Part shown: piece by piece, positions 8,655 through 16,864 of the stretch | Layout: each line of letters begins with the position of its first letter | How positions within the stretch are numbered: position 1 is the stretch's first letter | From: Geodermatophilaceae bacterium NBWT11 | GTDB taxonomy: Bacteria; Actinomycetota; Actinomycetes; Mycobacteriales; Geodermatophilaceae | Direction: 5' to 3' | NCBI GenBank assembly: GCA_014218215.1 | Contig: CP043652.1 | Span: 4,402,001-4,466,000, forward strand | DNA: 64,000 bases | Translations under genes and position numbers: made by a program | Notes under the pieces: model-generated | Seen by the model: the letters and a program-made list of their open reading frames with translations, nothing else | What the model was told of the DNA's origin: nothing | Databases searched by the model: none

Positions 8655-8719
8655 CGGGTCCTCCGGGGTGGTCGTCGTTCCCCCGGCTCGTGCCGCGTGC
8701 CCGGCTCGGCGGGTCGGGT

Positions 8720-9499
8720 TCAGAGCGCCGGCCCGCCGTCCACGGTCGTGGTCGACCCGTCAGACCCGACGACCAGGGCGGATCGTCCCCGCCGGGTGGC
8801 CAGCCAGGAGGCTGCATCGGTGCCCAGGGCGTAGGCGGCGGTGGCGTCGATGTCCGCGGCGGTCAGCGAGTCGCCCCAGACGGTCACCTGGGCGGTACCG
8901 GTGGGCGCGCGCCCGGTGCGGGCGTCGACCAGGTGAGCGGCGCGGTGGGCGGTGCCGGAGGTGGCGACGGCGCCGGTGGCCACCGGCAGGACAGCCAGCA
9001 CCCGTCCGGGGTCGGCCGGGTGCTCGATGCCGATCCGCCACGGCGGGCCGGCGGGGTCCAGGGTCCGGCAGGTCAGGTCGCCGCCGGCGGACAGGCAGAA
9101 GTCGGTCTCGGGCAGCTGGGCCAGCCAGGCCGCGGCGCGCTCGGTGGCCCAGCCCTTGACCACCCCGCTCGGGTCCAGCCGGCGCGTCCCGTCGGTACCG
9201 GGCAGCCAGGCGCTGAACGCCCCGTCGGAGTCGCGCTCGGCGGCCGCGGCCAGGGCGAGGACCTCGGCGACCTCGGGTGGGCAGTCCTCGACGGTGATCT
9301 CGCCGCGCCCGAGTCGGCTGACCGCGGAGTCGGCCCGGTAGGTGCTGAAGACCCGGTCGACGTCGCGCAGCTCGGTCATGACCTCGGCCCAGGCGTCCCG
9401 GGCGGCCCGATCGGTGGTGTGCCGGCCCCGCAGCGCCAGGCTGATCGGCATGCCCATGACGTGCTCGACGTACCGGACGGGCGCCACCACCGCGGTCAC
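8720..9499 (-). CDS. apbE: FAD:protein FMN transferase (ApbE family)
   Basis: This 259-residue enzyme uses FAD to attach FMN covalently to a Thr/Ser of target proteins, typically in an S-G-A-T context. Family features seen are MGMPISLALRG at the start, VFSTYRADSAVSRLGRG, the flavin-binding SGVVKGWATERAAAWL block, SAGGDLTCRT, and GTAHRAAHLVDARTGRAPTG with the metal-binding A-D region after it (SLTAADIDATAAYALG). The GTG start overlaps the stop of the FMN-binding protein gene (GTGA), which carries exactly the acceptor motif this enzyme modifies. No signal peptide is evident, unlike many Gram-negative ApbE proteins. Confidence 0.9.
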   Translation of the reverse strand: MTAVVAPVRYVEHVMGMPISLALRGRHTTDRAARDAWAEVMTELRDVDRVFSTYRADSAVSRLGRGEITVEDCPPEVAEVLALAAAAERDSDGAFSAWLPGTDGTRRLDPSGVVKGWATERAAAWLAQLPETDFCLSAGGDLTCRTLDPAGPPWRIGIEHPADPGRVLAVLPVATGAVATSGTAHRAAHLVDARTGRAPTGTAQVTVWGDSLTAADIDATAAYALGTDAASWLATRRGRSALVVGSDGSTTTVDGGPAL

Positions 9500-10014
9500 A
9501 GGCCGGCCTGGTCCAGTGCGCTCTGCAGGGACTCCAGGTAGCCGTCGCTGGTGTAGGTGGCGCCGCTGACCATGTCGATGTCGGCGCTCTGCGCGTCCAG
9601 GGTCTCCTGCACCAGCACCGGCAGGGCCCGGCCGTTGATCTGGCGGTCCTTGCCGTCGTTGCTGGGGTACTCGACGACGCTGACGTCGGTGATGGTGCCG
9701 CCGGAGACGGTCAGCTGGACCTGGACCGGGCCGTAGCGGGTGTCGGCGGCGGTTCCGGTCACGGTGGTCGTGGTGGCCGACGTCGTGTCCGGCGCGGGGG
9801 TCGGGGAGGCGGCCGAGGAGGGGGCGGCCGTCGAGGGCGCGGCCGGCGAGGCCGACGTGGAGGGGGTGGCGGCGAGCGAGCCGGTGACGGGGGTGACGGT
9901 GGAGGACTCCGCGGTCGCGGTCGCGGTCGCCTGGGAGGAGGTGGAGGTGTGGTACCCGAAGAGCAGCACCAGCACGGTCAGGGTGCTCATGCACCAGAGC
10001 ACGATCTTCTTCAC
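9496..10014 (-). CDS. Membrane-anchored FMN-binding domain protein (covalent flavin carrier)
   Basis: A 172-residue protein with one N-terminal transmembrane helix (residues 3-21), a long Ala/Thr/Ser/Pro linker suited to crossing the cell wall, and a C-terminal FMN_bind domain. The domain shows TRYGPVQVQLTVSGGTITDV and ends with DMVSGATYTSDGYLES; Thr153 in SGAT is the predicted FMN attachment site. ApbE is the next gene. The GTG at 10014 starts right before the helix and lies 4 bases after the flavocytochrome stop, so it is preferred over the upstream ATG. It should relay electrons on the outer face from the flavocytochrome encoded upstream. Confidence 0.88.
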   Translation of the reverse strand: MKKIVLWCMSTLTVLVLLFGYHTSTSSQATATATAESSTVTPVTGSLAATPSTSASPAAPSTAAPSSAASPTPAPDTTSATTTTVTGTAADTRYGPVQVQLTVSGGTITDVSVVEYPSNDGKDRQINGRALPVLVQETLDAQSADIDMVSGATYTSDGYLESLQSALDQAGL

Positions 10015-10018
10015 AGGG

Positions 10019-11428
10019 TCACCAACCGAAGCTCTCGACGTGGATGCGGTCGGCCGGGACGCCGGCCGCCGTGGCGGTGCGGACGACGTCATCGGCCCAG
10101 GGACCGGGACCGCAGACGTAGACGTCGCGGTCGGCGATGTCGGGCACCCACCAGGTCAGCGCGGTCACGTCGTCGGCATCGCCGACCCCGTGGCCGAGCC
10201 AGGACCCCTGGGCCCGGCGGTGGCCCGGCAGCCAGAACAGCTGCAGGCCGCGGTCGTCGACGAGCTGCTCGAACTCGCGCTGGAACAGCGGGCGGTCCCG
10301 GTAGCGCTGCAGGACGGCGACCTCCCCGGGGGCGTAGGACATCCCCTCGGCCAGGGCCCGCAGCGGGGTGATCCCCACCCCGGCCCCTATGAGGGCGACC
10401 CGGCGGCGGGTGCGGGCCCGCTCGGACAGCCGGCCGTAGGGGCCCTCGACCAGCACCCGGGTGCCCGGCCGCAGGTGGCGCAGGGCGGCGCTGCCGTCGC
10501 CGACCTCGGCGACCGTGATCCGCAGGGTGTGGCCATCGGGCGCGGCGGACAGCGAGTAGGGGTGCGCGCGGGTCCATCCCGCACCGGCCAGGAACCGGAA
10601 GGAGAAGAACTGGCCGGCCTCGGCGACCACCCTGCGTCCCCGGCGGGCGGCCATCGTCACCGACACCACGCCGTCGCCCTCGGCCACGACCGAGGTGACC
10701 CGCAGCGCCGAGCGGGTGCTGCGGACCAGCGGCACGGCCACCCGCCAGACGAGCACCGCCCCGGCCGCCGCGGCCCAGGACGTCCACCAGAAGACGGTGC
10801 GGGCCGGGGAGGCGAGGAAGTCCTGCCCGGTCCACAGCTGGTGCGGCAGGGCCAGCCCGACGCCCAGGTAGGCGTAGAGGTGCAGCAGGTGCCAGGACTC
10901 GTAGCGCAGGCGCCGCCGGGCCGCCCGCACGCTGGTCACCACCACCATGACGAGGCACAGAGTGCCTGCGGCCGCCAGCAGCATGCCCGGGTAGGTCACG
11001 GTGAGGTCCCACAGCTCACCCGGTGCTGCGCTGAGCTCACCGGCGGCGTACCCCCAGGTGATCAGCCCGATGTGGGCGACCATCAGGGTGAAGGAGCTGA
11101 ACCCCACCAGCCGGTGCAGCGCAGCGAGCCGGTCCTGCCCGAACGCGCGCTCGAGCGCCGGTACCCGGGCCATCAGCAGCAGCTGCACGAGCAGCAGGTC
11201 CGAGGCCAGCAGACCGGTCAGCCGGCCGGTGGAGGTCAGTCCGGCGGCCCAGGAGCCCAGCGCCTGGAACCCGCCGCCGGTGGCCCACCAGTAGCTGACC
11301 AGCAGCAGACCGGACCACAGCACGGCCAGCGAGCTCAGGCGGATCGCGGCGTCGCGGCGGGCCCGGCGCCCCGGGTGGGTGTCCGGTGCGGTGGGGACCT
11401 CGAGCGGGCGGGCCGCAACGGCGGTCAC
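10019..11428 (-). CDS. Ferric-reductase-like transmembrane flavocytochrome
   Basis: A 469-residue integral membrane protein. The N-terminal part (about 30-230) has six hydrophobic helices with paired His residues for two haems (LHRLVGFSSF / VAHIGL and SWHLLHLY / LPHQLW). The C-terminal part is an FNR-type domain: HPYSLSAAPDG binds FAD, GAGVGITPLRAL binds NAD(P)H, and the terminus DVYVCGPGPWADDV...VESFGW is typical. It would carry electrons from cytosolic NAD(P)H across the membrane to the FMN protein or to extracellular Fe(III). It is about one-half identical in layout to the paralog at 15355-16716. The GTG start at 11428 is the first sensible one before the first helix. Confidence 0.85.
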   Translation of the reverse strand: MTAVAARPLEVPTAPDTHPGRRARRDAAIRLSSLAVLWSGLLLVSYWWATGGGFQALGSWAAGLTSTGRLTGLLASDLLLVQLLLMARVPALERAFGQDRLAALHRLVGFSSFTLMVAHIGLITWGYAAGELSAAPGELWDLTVTYPGMLLAAAGTLCLVMVVVTSVRAARRRLRYESWHLLHLYAYLGVGLALPHQLWTGQDFLASPARTVFWWTSWAAAAGAVLVWRVAVPLVRSTRSALRVTSVVAEGDGVVSVTMAARRGRRVVAEAGQFFSFRFLAGAGWTRAHPYSLSAAPDGHTLRITVAEVGDGSAALRHLRPGTRVLVEGPYGRLSERARTRRRVALIGAGVGITPLRALAEGMSYAPGEVAVLQRYRDRPLFQREFEQLVDDRGLQLFWLPGHRRAQGSWLGHGVGDADDVTALTWWVPDIADRDVYVCGPGPWADDVVRTATAAGVPADRIHVESFGW

Positions 11429-11510
11429 CGGGCGCCCCCACCGGTGCGGGGACGAGCGCCTGACTGGTGCACTGGCTGCTCCTGCTGGTCCGTGGTGGGG
11501 GGTGAGTCGG

Positions 11511-12002
11511 TCAGGTCGTCGGGGACGCCGTGGCCGGCGCGCTGGTGGCGGGGGACGACGTGGTCGGGCTCGTGGTCGACGGGCTCGTCGTGGACGAGCT
11601 GGTGCTGCCATCCCCGTCCTGGTCCCCGTCCTGGTCGCGGTCACCGCGGACGCCGTGGTCTCCGTCGCCGGGACCACCGCGGTCTCCCCCGCGGTCGTCG
11701 ACCTGGGCGGTGCCTCGCCCGTCGCCGCCGCCGGCCTCGTGACCCACGGCGAAGCCGGCGCCGCCCCCGACGAACAGCAGCGCGACCGCGGCCAGCGCGG
11801 CGAGCAGGCCGCGGCCGCGGCGGGTGGTGGGTCGCCGGGTCAACGCGCGGCGCAGGCGGTCACGGCGCCCGGCGGCGGGGCCGGGGGCGTCGGCCGGCGA
11901 GGCGGCCCACTGGCCCTCGCCAGCGGCAAGCTGGGCGTCGACGGGCACGGTGGCGCCGACGGGCGGCTGCTGGGCGGGGATGTCGTCGCGGTCGGTGGGC
12001 AC
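11511..12002 (-). CDS. Membrane-anchored protein with Asp/Gly/Arg-rich segment and Ser/Thr tail
   Basis: A 163-residue protein of unknown family. A charged N-terminus is followed by a basic stretch, one transmembrane helix (about 71-90, LLAALAAVALLFVGGGAGFA), a low-complexity Gly/Asp/Arg region with several His, and a C-terminal tail almost entirely Ser/Thr/Pro/Ala. The topology suggests an extracellular, possibly metal-binding or glycosylated, tail. The GTG at 12002 follows an AGGAG site six bases upstream and was chosen over an in-frame ATG at 12068. It is the first gene of the flavocytochrome/FMN/ApbE operon and lies directly downstream of inverted-repeat site A. Confidence 0.6.
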   Translation of the reverse strand: MPTDRDDIPAQQPPVGATVPVDAQLAAGEGQWAASPADAPGPAAGRRDRLRRALTRRPTTRRGRGLLAALAAVALLFVGGGAGFAVGHEAGGGDGRGTAQVDDRGGDRGGPGDGDHGVRGDRDQDGDQDGDGSTSSSTTSPSTTSPTTSSPATSAPATASPTT

Positions 12003-12076
12003 GCAGGTCTCCTGGGATCCGGGGGGCGGGTACGGCTCAAGCCTGGCCGCCCGCCCGCCTCCCGGCATCGTCCCGG

Positions 12077-12108
12077 CGCAGGCTCCTCACCTGCTGCGGC
12101 TGCAGTAG
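12077..12108 (-). promoter_or_regulatory. Regulon site A: inverted repeat plus promoter block
   Basis: Read on the minus strand this is CTACTGC-N4-GCAGCAG, then seven bases, then GCCTGCG. The dyad has 7-base arms around a 4-base spacer. The same arrangement occurs at 14872-14904 and 16865-16898, each oriented toward the adjacent operon. Here it precedes the 11511-12002 gene by about 75 bases. The GCCTRC block sits where a -10 element would be expected if the dyad covers -35. Confidence 0.6.
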
Positions 12109-12131
12109 CCGACGCCGCGCGCAGGCGGTGA

Positions 12132-12149
12132 CTCCTGCGCCAGCAGGCC
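12132..12149 (-). promoter_or_regulatory. Degenerate second copy of the inverted repeat (site A')
   Basis: CTCCTGC-N4-GCAGGCC (plus-strand reading) keeps the 7-4-7 geometry and matches the core CTGC/GCAG, 41 bases upstream of site A. The B/C pair shows a similar 39-base offset, which supports tandem binding on one helical face; alone it would not be called. Confidence 0.3.
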
Positions 12150-12185
12150 CCTCCCGCCGGCCTGGTCCGCTGCGGGAACCGGGCT

Positions 12186-12875
12186 CTACGGGGCGCCGGT
12201 GTCCCCGACGCGGACCAGGCCGCTCTGGTAGGCCAGCACGACCAGCTGGGCGCGGTCCCGGACGTCGAGCTTGCTCATCGCCCGGTTCAGGTGGGTCTTG
12301 ACCGTGAGCGGGGACAGGAACTGCTGGGCGGCGATCTCGTCGTTGCTGAGGCCGAGCGCGGCCTGGGCGACCATCTCCCGCTCGCGGTCCGTCAGCGCCG
12401 CCAGCGACGCCGGCGCCGCACCGGGGCGGGGTGCGGCGGTGTCGGGGGCGGCGAGGAACCGGGCGATGAGGCTGCGGGTGGCCCGCGGGGACAGCAGTGC
12501 GTCCCCGCCGGCGACCACCCGGACGGCCTCGAGCAGCTCCTCGGGTTCCACGCTCTTGCCCAGGAACCCGCTGGCGCCGGCGCGCAGGGCGTCCAGCACG
12601 ATCTCGTCGGCCTCGAAGGTGGTCAACACGACCACGCGGACGTCGACCAGGTCGGGGTCGGCGGTGATCTGACGGGTCGCCGACAGACCGTCCGTGCCGG
12701 GCATGCGGACGTCCATGAGCACGACGTCGGGCCGCAAGGAGCGGGCGAGGTCGACCGCGGTCGCGCCGTCGCCGGCCTCCCCGACCACCACGAGGTCCTC
12801 GGCGCTGCCGATGAGCGCGGCGAACCCGGACCGGATGAGCACCTGGTCGTCAGCCAGCAGCACGCGGATGGTCAC
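12186..12875 (-). CDS. NarL/LuxR-type response regulator
   Basis: A 229-residue two-domain regulator. The receiver domain contains the acidic pocket (LLADDQ), the phospho-acceptor Asp near residue 54 in DVVLMDVRMPGTDG, the Thr of VVVLTTFEADE and the Lys in FLGKSVEP. The C-terminal LuxR helix-turn-helix (LTDREREMVAQAALG, then VKTHLNRAMSKLDV) binds DNA. It overlaps the histidine kinase gene by four bases. Proteins of this class commonly bind short dyads, and it is the natural candidate for the CTACYGC-N4-GCAGYAG sites nearby (inference). Confidence 0.92.
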   Translation of the reverse strand: MTIRVLLADDQVLIRSGFAALIGSAEDLVVVGEAGDGATAVDLARSLRPDVVLMDVRMPGTDGLSATRQITADPDLVDVRVVVLTTFEADEIVLDALRAGASGFLGKSVEPEELLEAVRVVAGGDALLSPRATRSLIARFLAAPDTAAPRPGAAPASLAALTDREREMVAQAALGLSNDEIAAQQFLSPLTVKTHLNRAMSKLDVRDRAQLVVLAYQSGLVRVGDTGAP

Positions 12876-14134
12876 ACCGTGCCCCGCGGGACCGTGGCTC
12901 GCACCCGCCAGCCACCAGCGCCGTCAGGCCCGGCGGCCAGCCCACCGCCGACGGCGTCGACCCGCTCCCGCATGCCGATGAGGCCGTGCCCGCCGCCGAC
13001 CGGAGCCGGGCGGGGGGAGAAGGTGTTCACGACGTCGATGGTGACCTCCCTCGCCCCGTGGTCGACGAGCAGGGTGGCCTGCCCGTCGCCGTACTTCACC
13101 GCGTTGGTCAAGGCCTCCTGCACGACGCGGTAGGCGGTGAGGTCGGCGACCGGGAGCAGGTCGGCCGACTCACCAGTGACCCGCCAGTCCAGGGCGAGCC
13201 CGGCCGAGCGCATGTCGTCGACCAGGGCCGGGAGCCTGGCCAGTCCGGGGGCGGGGGCGGCCGGTCCGTCGCCGCCGTCCGTGCGCAGCAGTCCGACGAC
13301 GGAGGTCAGCTCGGTCAGCACGCTCTTGCTCGCCTCTCGCACCAGGGTCAAGGCGTGCTCGGCCTGCTGCGGGTCGCGGTGCATCAGGTGCTTGGCGACG
13401 CCGGCCTGCACGTTCACCACCGCGATGTGGTGGGCGACGACGTCGTGCAGCTCGCGGGCGATCCGCAGCCGCTCGTCGGTGACCCGGCGCTGCGCCTCCT
13501 CCTCCCGGGTGCTCTCGGCCTGCGCGGCCCGGGCCCGCGCCGCCGCCAATGCCGACCGCTGCCCGCGCAGCGCCACGCCGGCGGCCGCGGCCGCCCCACC
13601 CAGGGCCAGCACGGTCAGGGCCGGGGAGTCCCCGCGCTCGTCCAGGAACACCCCCTGCGCGGCGGCCAGGGCCAGGACGTAACCGAACCCGGCGACGACG
13701 ACGGTGAGCACGGTGGTCCGCAGGGTCGCCAACCACCCCAGGGTGAACAGTGCGACCAGCAGCGGGGCCGACACCAGGGGGTCGGCGCCACCCATCAGCA
13801 CCGCACCCACCACCGCTCCGGCCGAAACAACGGCCACCGGGACCGGGTAGGCACGGCGGGCCAGCAGCACCGCCGAGGCGAGCACGAGCAGCACCACCGC
13901 ACCGGCCGAGAGGGAGCTCCCGGCTCCCCCCACGGCGTCCAGGCCGTCCAGCCCGGTCAGGCCTCCCCCGCCGCGGCCGCGGTCCCGGCCGCCGGTCAAC
14001 CCGCCCAGGGCCACGGCCAGCGCCAGCGCGGCCAGCACGGCGTCGGCGACGCGGGGGTGCTGGGCCGCCCACCGGTTCGCCCGGGTCAGCAGGGGCCACA
14101 TGGTGGACCGTTGTACCGCAGCAGCCGAGGTCAC
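12872..14134 (-). CDS. NarL-family sensor histidine kinase (HisKA_3)
   Basis: A 420-residue kinase with four to five N-terminal transmembrane helices and no recognisable extracytoplasmic sensor domain, suggesting it senses something in or at the membrane. The H-box is in RIARELHDVVAHHIAVVNVQ (phospho-His near residue 239), and the ATPase part shows YRVVQEALTNAVKYG and GGGHGLIGMRERVDAVGG. Two starts are possible: GTG 14134, which overlaps the DedA stop as GTGA and is preferred, or ATG 14101. Its partner regulator follows immediately. Confidence 0.88.
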   Translation of the reverse strand: MTSAAAVQRSTMWPLLTRANRWAAQHPRVADAVLAALALAVALGGLTGGRDRGRGGGGLTGLDGLDAVGGAGSSLSAGAVVLLVLASAVLLARRAYPVPVAVVSAGAVVGAVLMGGADPLVSAPLLVALFTLGWLATLRTTVLTVVVAGFGYVLALAAAQGVFLDERGDSPALTVLALGGAAAAAGVALRGQRSALAAARARAAQAESTREEEAQRRVTDERLRIARELHDVVAHHIAVVNVQAGVAKHLMHRDPQQAEHALTLVREASKSVLTELTSVVGLLRTDGGDGPAAPAPGLARLPALVDDMRSAGLALDWRVTGESADLLPVADLTAYRVVQEALTNAVKYGDGQATLLVDHGAREVTIDVVNTFSPRPAPVGGGHGLIGMRERVDAVGGGLAAGPDGAGGWRVRATVPRGTV

Positions 14135-14745
14135 CCGAACACTGCGCGGACCCGGGACTGCCGGGCCAGCACGGCGACCAGCCCGAACGCTGCGGCCAGC
14201 AGGACCGCCGGGCGCGCGTCGGCGACGGCAGCCAACACGGTCTCCCCGTACCTGCCGAGGGTGGCTCCGGCGCCGATCCAGGCCGCGTTCCACAGAGCCG
14301 AACCCACCGCGGTCAGCGCCAGGAACCGCGCCGTCGGCATGCCCAACGAACCGGCGGGCAGGTTGACCAGCACCCGCACGCCGGGTACCAGCCGGCCGAG
14401 CAGGACCACCCAGGCTCCCCGGCGGTCGAACCAGCTCTCCAGGTGGTCCCAGCGGCGCGCATCCAGGCCGATGAGCCGGGACACCTGCTGGACCCGCGTG
14501 CGGCCTCCTGCCCGGCCGACCAGGAAGACGACCCAGGCCCCCAGGGTCGACCCGAGCGTCGCGGCGAGGACAGCACCCGGGTAGGACAGCTGCCCCGCTG
14601 CCACCTGGCTGCCGACCAGGGGCAGCACGACCTCCGAGGGGACGGGAAGCACGGCTTCCACGGCCATGACGAGGGCCAGCCCGGCATCCCCGGCAGCGTC
14701 CACGAGTCCGGTCGCCGCGTCGGCGACGGTGCTCAGCGCGCTCAT
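14131..14745 (-). CDS. DedA/SNARE-associated family membrane protein
   Basis: A 204-residue membrane protein with five hydrophobic stretches. DedA features include the acidic Glu in VEAVLPVPSEVVLPLVG, GAWVVFLVGRAGGR, FDRRGAWVVLLGRLVPGVR with the conserved Gly-Arg, and LPAGSLGMP. Family members act as proton-linked lipid-carrier or undecaprenyl-phosphate flippases; which applies here is not visible. It is the first gene of an operon with the two-component system, and its upstream region contains regulon sites B and C. Confidence 0.85.
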   Translation of the reverse strand: MSALSTVADAATGLVDAAGDAGLALVMAVEAVLPVPSEVVLPLVGSQVAAGQLSYPGAVLAATLGSTLGAWVVFLVGRAGGRTRVQQVSRLIGLDARRWDHLESWFDRRGAWVVLLGRLVPGVRVLVNLPAGSLGMPTARFLALTAVGSALWNAAWIGAGATLGRYGETVLAAVADARPAVLLAAAFGLVAVLARQSRVRAVFG

Positions 14746-14832
14746 CGGTGGTCTTCTGCCGGTGTCCAGGTCATGCCGATGAGCCTGCTGGGGTTCGTGG
14801 TCCTTGTCGTCGTCCCAGCGCAGTCACACCGC

Positions 14833-14850
14833 CTACCGCGGCAGCAGTAG
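14833..14850 (+). promoter_or_regulatory. Regulon site B (inverted repeat)
   Basis: CTACCGC-N4-GCAGTAG, one mismatch between arms. It lies 88 bases upstream of the DedA/kinase/regulator operon and 39 bases upstream of site C, between two divergent operons, so it could serve both. Confidence 0.55.
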
Positions 14851-14871
14851 GTCGTCCCCGGCCAGGCCGGA

Positions 14872-14904
14872 CTACCGCGTCGGCAGCAGGTCGGCGAGCC
14901 TGCC
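14872..14904 (+). promoter_or_regulatory. Regulon site C plus promoter block
   Basis: CTACCGC-N4-GCAGCAG followed after eight bases by GCCTGCC. It is oriented toward the 14949-16716 operon, with a predicted leader of about 40 bases before the first start codon. Confidence 0.5.
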
Positions 14905-14948
14905 GCTGGACGACGCACGGGTCCCCACCGCCGGGCACCGTCGTCGTC

Positions 14949-15107
14949 ATGAACCCGACCGCCGGACGACTGGCCCCCCTGGCGCCCGACCTCCCGACCT
15001 CCTCGGCCTGGCTGGCCGGGCTGGCCGGGTACCTGCTGGTGCATCTGCGCCGCCCCCACGACCGGTGCCGGACCGGGACCCCCGGGCAGGGAGGACGGTC
15101 GGCATGA
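14949..15107 (+). CDS. Small 52-residue membrane-spanning protein
   Basis: This ORF starts at ATG 14949 and ends by an ATGA overlap with the next gene. Residues 20-35 (SAWLAGLAGYLLVHLRR) form one short hydrophobic segment with a basic end, and the C-terminus is Arg/Gly-rich. No clear ribosome site is seen. The position directly after site C and the stop/start overlap with the next ORF argue that it is real; no family was recognised. Confidence 0.4.
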   Translation: MNPTAGRLAPLAPDLPTSSAWLAGLAGYLLVHLRRPHDRCRTGTPGQGGRSA

Positions 15108-15358
15108 CCGCCCACCACGCGGTGGCCCGCCCGCTGACCTGGGTCACCGGGATGCTGCTGACCACTGCCACAGCCCTGGGGCTGTGGTTCGGCGTCGGCG
15201 CACCTGACGTCTCCCCCGTCGCCGCTCCCGCCGTGCAGGCCGCCCAAGCCGCCCAGGCCGACGCCGGCCAGCAGGCCACCGGCGGGGACGCCCCGCGCGG
15301 CGCCGGACCGCAGGGCGGCGGAGCCGGCCAGGGTGGGCGAGGGGGTGGTCGTCGATGA
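15104..15358 (+). CDS. Small 84-residue single-pass protein with Gly/Gln/Ala-rich tail
   Basis: One transmembrane segment (about residues 10-30, TWVTGMLLTTATALGLWFG) is followed by an Ala/Gln-rich and then Gly/Arg-rich low-complexity tail ending in GGRGGGRR. It overlaps both neighbours by four bases (ATGA on each side), so it is embedded in the operon of the second flavocytochrome, in the same relative place as the FMN carrier in the sister operon, but has no FMN_bind domain. Function unknown; a structural or assembly partner is possible. Confidence 0.55.
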   Translation: MTAHHAVARPLTWVTGMLLTTATALGLWFGVGAPDVSPVAAPAVQAAQAAQADAGQQATGGDAPRGAGPQGGGAGQGGRGGGRR

Positions 15359-16716
15359 CGACCGACCTGGTGCCGGGGGCGGGGACGACACGCCGGCCGC
15401 CGAGCGCATCGCCGCGCCGGCGGACGGTGGTCGACCGCGCCACCGCGCTGACCGTCGCGGGCACCGGCGCGCTCGCCGTCGCCACCTGGCCCGTCGCTCT
15501 GGCCACGCTCGGCCCCGAGGTGTCCGGGCTGGGCGTCGTCGCCCACGTCAGCGGGATGCTCGCCGGGTTCGGGGTCCTGGTCCTCCTGCTGCTGATGGCC
15601 CGCACCCCCGCCCTGGAACTGGGCGTCGGCGCCGACGTGCTGGCCCGATGGCACGGACTCCTCGGTCGCGCGGTCATCGTCCTGGTCGGCGTGCACGGCA
15701 TCGCTGCCACAGCGGCCTGGGCTGAGGCCACGGACACCGGACCACTCACCGCTGTGGCCACGGTCCTGGCCATGCCGTGGCTCCCCGCCGCCACGATCGG
15801 CACCCTCCTGATGGTCGTCGCAGGGATCGCGTCGGCCCGGGCGGCGCGACGACGCATCCGGCACGAGACCTGGCACGCCCTACACCTGCTGATGTACGTG
15901 GCCGTCGCGCTGTCGTTCGGGCACATGCTCGCCGGCCCCGACCTGGCCGGCTACCCGGTGCTCCAGGTGGGCTGGGCATTGGCCTACACGCACGTGTTCG
16001 CCCTCGTGCTCCGCTACCGGGTCATCGCCCCGATCCAGCAGGCCACCCGGCACCGGCTGCGGGTGGCCGAGGTGCGGCCCGAAGGCCCCGACGTGGTCAG
16101 CATCCACGTCACCGGTCGGCACCTGCACGAGCTGGCGGCGGAATCCGGGCAGTTCTTCCGCTGGCGGTTCCTCACCCGCGACCACTGGCGCAACGCACAC
16201 CCGTTCTCGTTGTCCGCACCACCCACGTCCACCTCCCTGCGGCTCACGGTCAAGGCGCTCGGCGACGGCACCCACCAACTGCAGCAGCTGCCGGTCGGCA
16301 CCCGCATCGCGGCAGAGGGCCCCTACGGTGCTGTCACCGCCGCCCGCCGGACGCACCGCAACGTGCTGCTGATCGCCGGCGGTGTCGGCATCACCCCGAT
16401 GCGGGCCCTGTTCGAGTCGCTGCCCGTCGCCCCGGGTGAGGACCTGCTGCTGCTGTATCGGGCCCGCGACATGGCCGGGGTGCTCTTCGCCGACGAGCTC
16501 CAGGCCATCGCCGCCCGCCGAGGGGTGCGGCTGGGCTACGTCCTCACCGGCGACCCGTGGCTCAGCGATCCCCGCGCGCTGCTGCACGCCGTGCCCGACC
16601 TCGCCCACCGTGACGTGTACATGTGCGGCTCGCTGAGCTTCACCGCTGCCGTCCGTACCTGCCTGCGGGACGCCGGACTGCCGCCCGGGCAGCTGCACGA
16701 GGAACGATTCGCCTGA
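15355..16716 (+). CDS. Second ferric-reductase-like transmembrane flavocytochrome
   Basis: A 453-residue paralog of the protein at 10019-11428. About six helices carry His pairs (RWHGLLGRAV / GVHGIA and ETWHALHLLMYV / FGHML) for two haems. The FNR-type part contains HPFSLSAPPTS (FAD), GGVGITPMRALFE (NAD(P)H) and DVYMCGSLSFTAAV...EERFA at the end. It should move electrons from NAD(P)H to the cell exterior. It ends its own short operon; the next gene begins 257 bases later behind site D. Confidence 0.85.
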   Translation: MTTDLVPGAGTTRRPPSASPRRRTVVDRATALTVAGTGALAVATWPVALATLGPEVSGLGVVAHVSGMLAGFGVLVLLLLMARTPALELGVGADVLARWHGLLGRAVIVLVGVHGIAATAAWAEATDTGPLTAVATVLAMPWLPAATIGTLLMVVAGIASARAARRRIRHETWHALHLLMYVAVALSFGHMLAGPDLAGYPVLQVGWALAYTHVFALVLRYRVIAPIQQATRHRLRVAEVRPEGPDVVSIHVTGRHLHELAAESGQFFRWRFLTRDHWRNAHPFSLSAPPTSTSLRLTVKALGDGTHQLQQLPVGTRIAAEGPYGAVTAARRTHRNVLLIAGGVGITPMRALFESLPVAPGEDLLLLYRARDMAGVLFADELQAIAARRGVRLGYVLTGDPWLSDPRALLHAVPDLAHRDVYMCGSLSFTAAVRTCLRDAGLPPGQLHEERFA

Positions 16717-16864
16717 GGCGGATCGAGCAACCGGGAGCACCCCGCCGGGCCACCGTGGGGTCGCCCACCAGGCGCGGTCCGAGCTGGCTGTGGCCCCCGC
16801 CCCGCTGCCTGATCCGACAGGCGGACCACGACGCCAGGGCGACGGCGCTGGCCCGAGGTGTCCT

